Shown here: in pieces, positions 61,932 to 64,000 of the stretch
Layout of the letters: the number at the start of each line of letters is the position of its first letter
Position numbering within the stretch: the first letter of the stretch is position 1
Assembly: GCF_003096715.1 (NCBI RefSeq)
Contig: NZ_QEOL01000009.1
Location: 186,001 to 250,000 of the forward strand
Direction: 5' to 3'
DNA from: Paraburkholderia silvatlantica
Lineage (GTDB): Bacteria; Pseudomonadota; Gammaproteobacteria; Burkholderiales; Burkholderiaceae
Length of the DNA: 64,000 bases
Notes under the pieces: generated by a model
What the model was told of the DNA's origin: nothing
The model's input: only the letters and a program-made list of their open reading frames with translations
The model's database searches: none
Program-made: the position numbers and the translations under genes

Positions 61932-62843
61932 ATGCGCAAGTTCAAGATCCCGAACATCGGCGCGCTGACGGCCTTCGAAGCCGCGGCGCGGCACGAGAGC
62001 TTCACGCACGCCGCCAGGGAGCTGTTCCTCACCGAAAGCGCGGTATCGCGCCAGATCGCCACGCTCGAGGCGAATCTCGGCGTGCGCCTTTTCGTGCGTG
62101 CCAAGCAGCGGGTCGTGCTCACGCGCGCGGGCCGGCTCTACAGCACCCAGGTGCGCCGTGCGCTCGAAAATCTGGATCGCGACACGCTCTCCATCATCGC
62201 GCACGGCAGCGGCGGCGGTTATCTGGAACTGGCCGTGCTGCCGACCTTCGCCTCCGAATGGCTGATTCCGCGCCTCAAGGACTTCTACGACCGCACGCCC
62301 GACGTGCGCGTGAACATGGGCGTGCGCACCGAGACGTTTTCGTTCGAGGAATCGCATTTCGAAGCCGCGATCCACTACGGCAAGCCAACCTGGCCCGGCA
62401 CGTCGTCCGACTTTCTGTTCGGCGAGGAAGTGGTGCCCGTCTGTTCTCCGTCGCTGCTCGCGCGCCCCATCAAAAAGGCGCATGAACTGCTCGCCTACCC
62501 GCTGCTGCACTCCACCACGCGCCCCGACGCATGGACGCGCTGGTTCTCCGACCTCGGCGTGGAAGACAACGCCACCATGCACGGCGTGCGCTACGAGCTG
62601 CACACGATGCTGATCGCCGCGGCCGCCGCCGGACTCGGCGTGGCGCTGGTGCCGAAGTTCTTCGTGGCAGGCCAGCTCGAGCGGTTCGGCGTCGTCATTG
62701 CCTTCGAAGCCCCGGCTATTGCCGATGGCGGCTACTACTTCGTCTATCCCACCGAACTCAGCCACGGCAAGCCGCTGGAGATGTTCCGCGCGTGGCTGCT
62801 CGAACAGGCGAGCGCCTACAGCGCCTCGCAAGGCCTACGCTGA
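61932..62843 (+). CDS. LysR-family regulator, GcvA-like
   Basis: 303 residues: HTH about 6-65 (IGALTAFEAAARHESFTHAARELFLTESAVSRQIATLEANLGVRLFVR) and a C-terminal effector domain. The opening LTAFEAAARHESFTHAA is typical of the GcvA/AmpR subgroup. Divergent from the DUF1338 gene with a 162-base gap containing an ATTCGAAT core (61866-61873), so it probably controls that gene and perhaps the dadA-like gene 102 bases downstream on the same strand. The effector is unknown; a lysine-pathway metabolite is likely by context. Confidence 0.88.
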   Translation: MRKFKIPNIGALTAFEAAARHESFTHAARELFLTESAVSRQIATLEANLGVRLFVRAKQRVVLTRAGRLYSTQVRRALENLDRDTLSIIAHGSGGGYLELAVLPTFASEWLIPRLKDFYDRTPDVRVNMGVRTETFSFEESHFEAAIHYGKPTWPGTSSDFLFGEEVVPVCSPSLLARPIKKAHELLAYPLLHSTTRPDAWTRWFSDLGVEDNATMHGVRYELHTMLIAAAAAGLGVALVPKFFVAGQLERFGVVIAFEAPAIADGGYYFVYPTELSHGKPLEMFRAWLLEQASAYSASQGLR

Positions 62844-62883
62844 TCTGCGGGTCGAACACGCAAGACATACGATCAGAAAAAAG

Positions 62884-62897
62884 TTTCCTATAGGAAA
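62884..62897. promoter_or_regulatory. Perfect palindrome upstream of the dadA-like gene
   Basis: TTTCCTATAGGAAA is a perfect 14-bp palindrome, 49-62 bases upstream of the start codon. It matches the half-site GTTTCCTAAAG and the TTTCCGATACGAAA site before amaB. Confidence 0.7.
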
Positions 62898-62945
62898 TAG
62901 TTGGGTTAGCATCGGACGAAATCACTTCTTCGTCGCGAGACTGAC

Positions 62946-64000
62946 ATGGAAGACGTCGTCGTCATCGGTGCGGGCATCATCGGGGTCTGCGCCGCGCTCA
63001 ATCTGGCGCAGCGCGGCATGCGTGTGCATATCGTCGACGGCGCGCCGCCCGGTTCGGGCTGCTCGTTCGGCAACGCGGGTCTGATCGCGGTCGATCATGT
63101 GGCGCCGCTCGCGAGCCCCGAAACGATGGCCGGCCTGCCCCGCATGCTGCTGCGCCGCGACGGCCCACTGCGTCTGCACAAACGCAGCCTGCCGCGCATG
63201 GCGCCATGGTTGCTGGAGTTCGCCGCCCAGGCGCAGCGCCCGCGCTACCGGCGCAATACGCGTGCGCTCGCAAGTCTCGTGACCGGCGCGGCGCAAGCCT
63301 GGCGTCGCCTGCTCGATCGGCACATCGCCGGCGACCTCTTTCGCGACATCGGCTCGCTTTACGTGTTCGAGCACCCCGTTGCGCGCGCAACGGAACGCGC
63401 GCAACTCGATCTGCTCGACCGGCACGGCGTGCGCTACGAAAATCTCACGGCCGGGCAGGTGCGGCGCGACTATCTACCCTCGCTCACGCCGCATATCAGC
63501 CATGCGCGCTACTTTCCCGGCATGGCTTCGGTCACGGATCCGCAGCAGGTCGTCGAGCGCGTTTTCGAGGCCGCGCTCGCAGCGGGCGCGAGATTCACGC
63601 GCGCTGCCGTCGATGCATTGCGCGCCCTGCCCGACGGCCGCATCGGCTTCATGCTCAACGGTGCGATGCACCCGGCCGCGAAGGTGCTGATCGCGGCCGG
63701 CTCGCGCAGCGCCGAACTCGCGCAGCAACTCGGCGCGAGGATTGAGCTGACCAACGAGCGCGGCTATCACGTCCAGCTCGGCGGGCCCTCACAAGAGACG
63801 TTGCGCGTGCCCGTGAGCTTCGTCGAGCGCGGCTTCACCTGCAACCCGATGGCGCAGGGCATCCGGCTTGCCGGCACCGTCGAACTCGGCGCGCGCGGCG
63901 CACCCGACTGGCGCCGCGCCGATCTGCTCGCCACGCAATTCCAGACGCTCTTTCCGGGCGCGGGCGCGGCGCAGGTCGCAAGCCGCTGGTACGGCGATCG
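62946..64000 (+). CDS. DadA-like D-amino acid dehydrogenase (3'-truncated by window edge)
   Basis: FAD-dependent DAO family protein; 351 residues visible and the frame is still open at the window end. FAD fold VVVIGAGIIGVCAALNLAQRG at residues 4-24, then GSGCSFGNAGLIAVDHVAPLASP, the DadA signature region, and KVLIAAGSRSAELAQQLG near 245; NERGYHVQL near 268 matches DadA substrate/FAD contacts. D-amino-acid dehydrogenases pass electrons to the respiratory chain. In this cluster, D-lysine or another D-amino acid of the lysine pathway is a plausible substrate. ATG at 62946; GAGA upstream is weak. Confidence 0.87.
   Translation, partial: MEDVVVIGAGIIGVCAALNLAQRGMRVHIVDGAPPGSGCSFGNAGLIAVDHVAPLASPETMAGLPRMLLRRDGPLRLHKRSLPRMAPWLLEFAAQAQRPRYRRNTRALASLVTGAAQAWRRLLDRHIAGDLFRDIGSLYVFEHPVARATERAQLDLLDRHGVRYENLTAGQVRRDYLPSLTPHISHARYFPGMASVTDPQQVVERVFEAALAAGARFTRAAVDALRALPDGRIGFMLNGAMHPAAKVLIAAGSRSAELAQQLGARIELTNERGYHVQLGGPSQETLRVPVSFVERGFTCNPMAQGIRLAGTVELGARGAPDWRRADLLATQFQTLFPGAGAAQVASRWYGD

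Overview
The window is about 64 kb of very GC-rich chromosomal DNA from a beta-proteobacterium, almost certainly a Burkholderiaceae member of the Paraburkholderia/Burkholderia/Caballeronia group. The basis is the family content: PhaB plus phasin, Bv3F-type H-NS proteins, a hopanoid C-3 methylase, a stand-alone rpoN, and a cluster matching the low-oxygen-activated (lxa) locus known from B. cenocepacia. I found no rRNA, tRNA, CRISPR array or intact prophage. Genes are mostly short monocistronic or 2-3 gene units on both strands, typical of a secondary replicon. This placement is inference.

Layout. 0-13.2 kb: a sensor kinase cut by the left edge, a DUF4410 lipoprotein, D-lactate dehydrogenase with a LysR regulator, a radical-SAM hopanoid methylase (hpnR), a patatin/GntP pair with a 4-bp overlap, a uracil-DNA-glycosylase/DUF488 fusion, an AtoE fatty-acid carrier and a secreted SH3/Gly-rich protein. 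13.2-24.4 kb: a stress and persistence cluster with a small His-rich protein, Hsp20, PhaB, phasin, UspA, Zn-alcohol dehydrogenase, phosphoketolase, DHH phosphoesterase, an APH/P-loop kinase fusion and a stand-alone transposase N-domain. This is an lxa-like module linking fermentation, polyhydroxybutyrate turnover and universal stress proteins. 24.5-40 kb: DUF72, a sigma-54 factor, a BON protein, an aldo-keto reductase, the large helicase Lhr, a Zn/Cd/Pb P-type ATPase with its divergent MerR regulator, an M20 dipeptidase, a superinfection-immunity-family protein, a LysE exporter and a DUF2158 protein.

40.5-44.9 kb: an apparent three-gene operon (C45 acyltransferase/peptidase, class-III aminotransferase, carboxymuconolactone-decarboxylase-like protein). 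It has a clear promoter overlapped by a perfect palindrome, and a variant of that palindrome recurs upstream of the adjacent RpiR regulator. I rate this as the best candidate for an undescribed catabolic system. 44.9-53.9 kb is more accessory in character: gamma-glutamylcyclotransferase, an H-NS protein with two DNA-binding repeats and a histone-H1-like tail, a MarR/enoyl-CoA-isomerase pair sharing an operator, a 27-residue membrane peptide, a LexA-box-preceded DinB, a possible phospholipase-D remnant, a hydroxyproline dehydratase, a second H-NS protein, a NUDIX hydrolase and a HAD dehalogenase that lost its cap domain.

54-64 kb: a lysine/pipecolate catabolic neighbourhood. It holds an aminotransferase, a pipecolate-oxidase-like flavoprotein, L-aminoadipate-semialdehyde dehydrogenase (amaB type), an ABC substrate-binding protein, an XRE-cupin regulator, a DUF1338 2-oxoadipate decarboxylase/hydroxylase, a LysR regulator and a DadA-like D-amino-acid dehydrogenase that runs off the right edge. 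Related TTTCC-type palindromes lie upstream of amaB, the XRE gene and the dadA-like gene and suggest one shared regulon.
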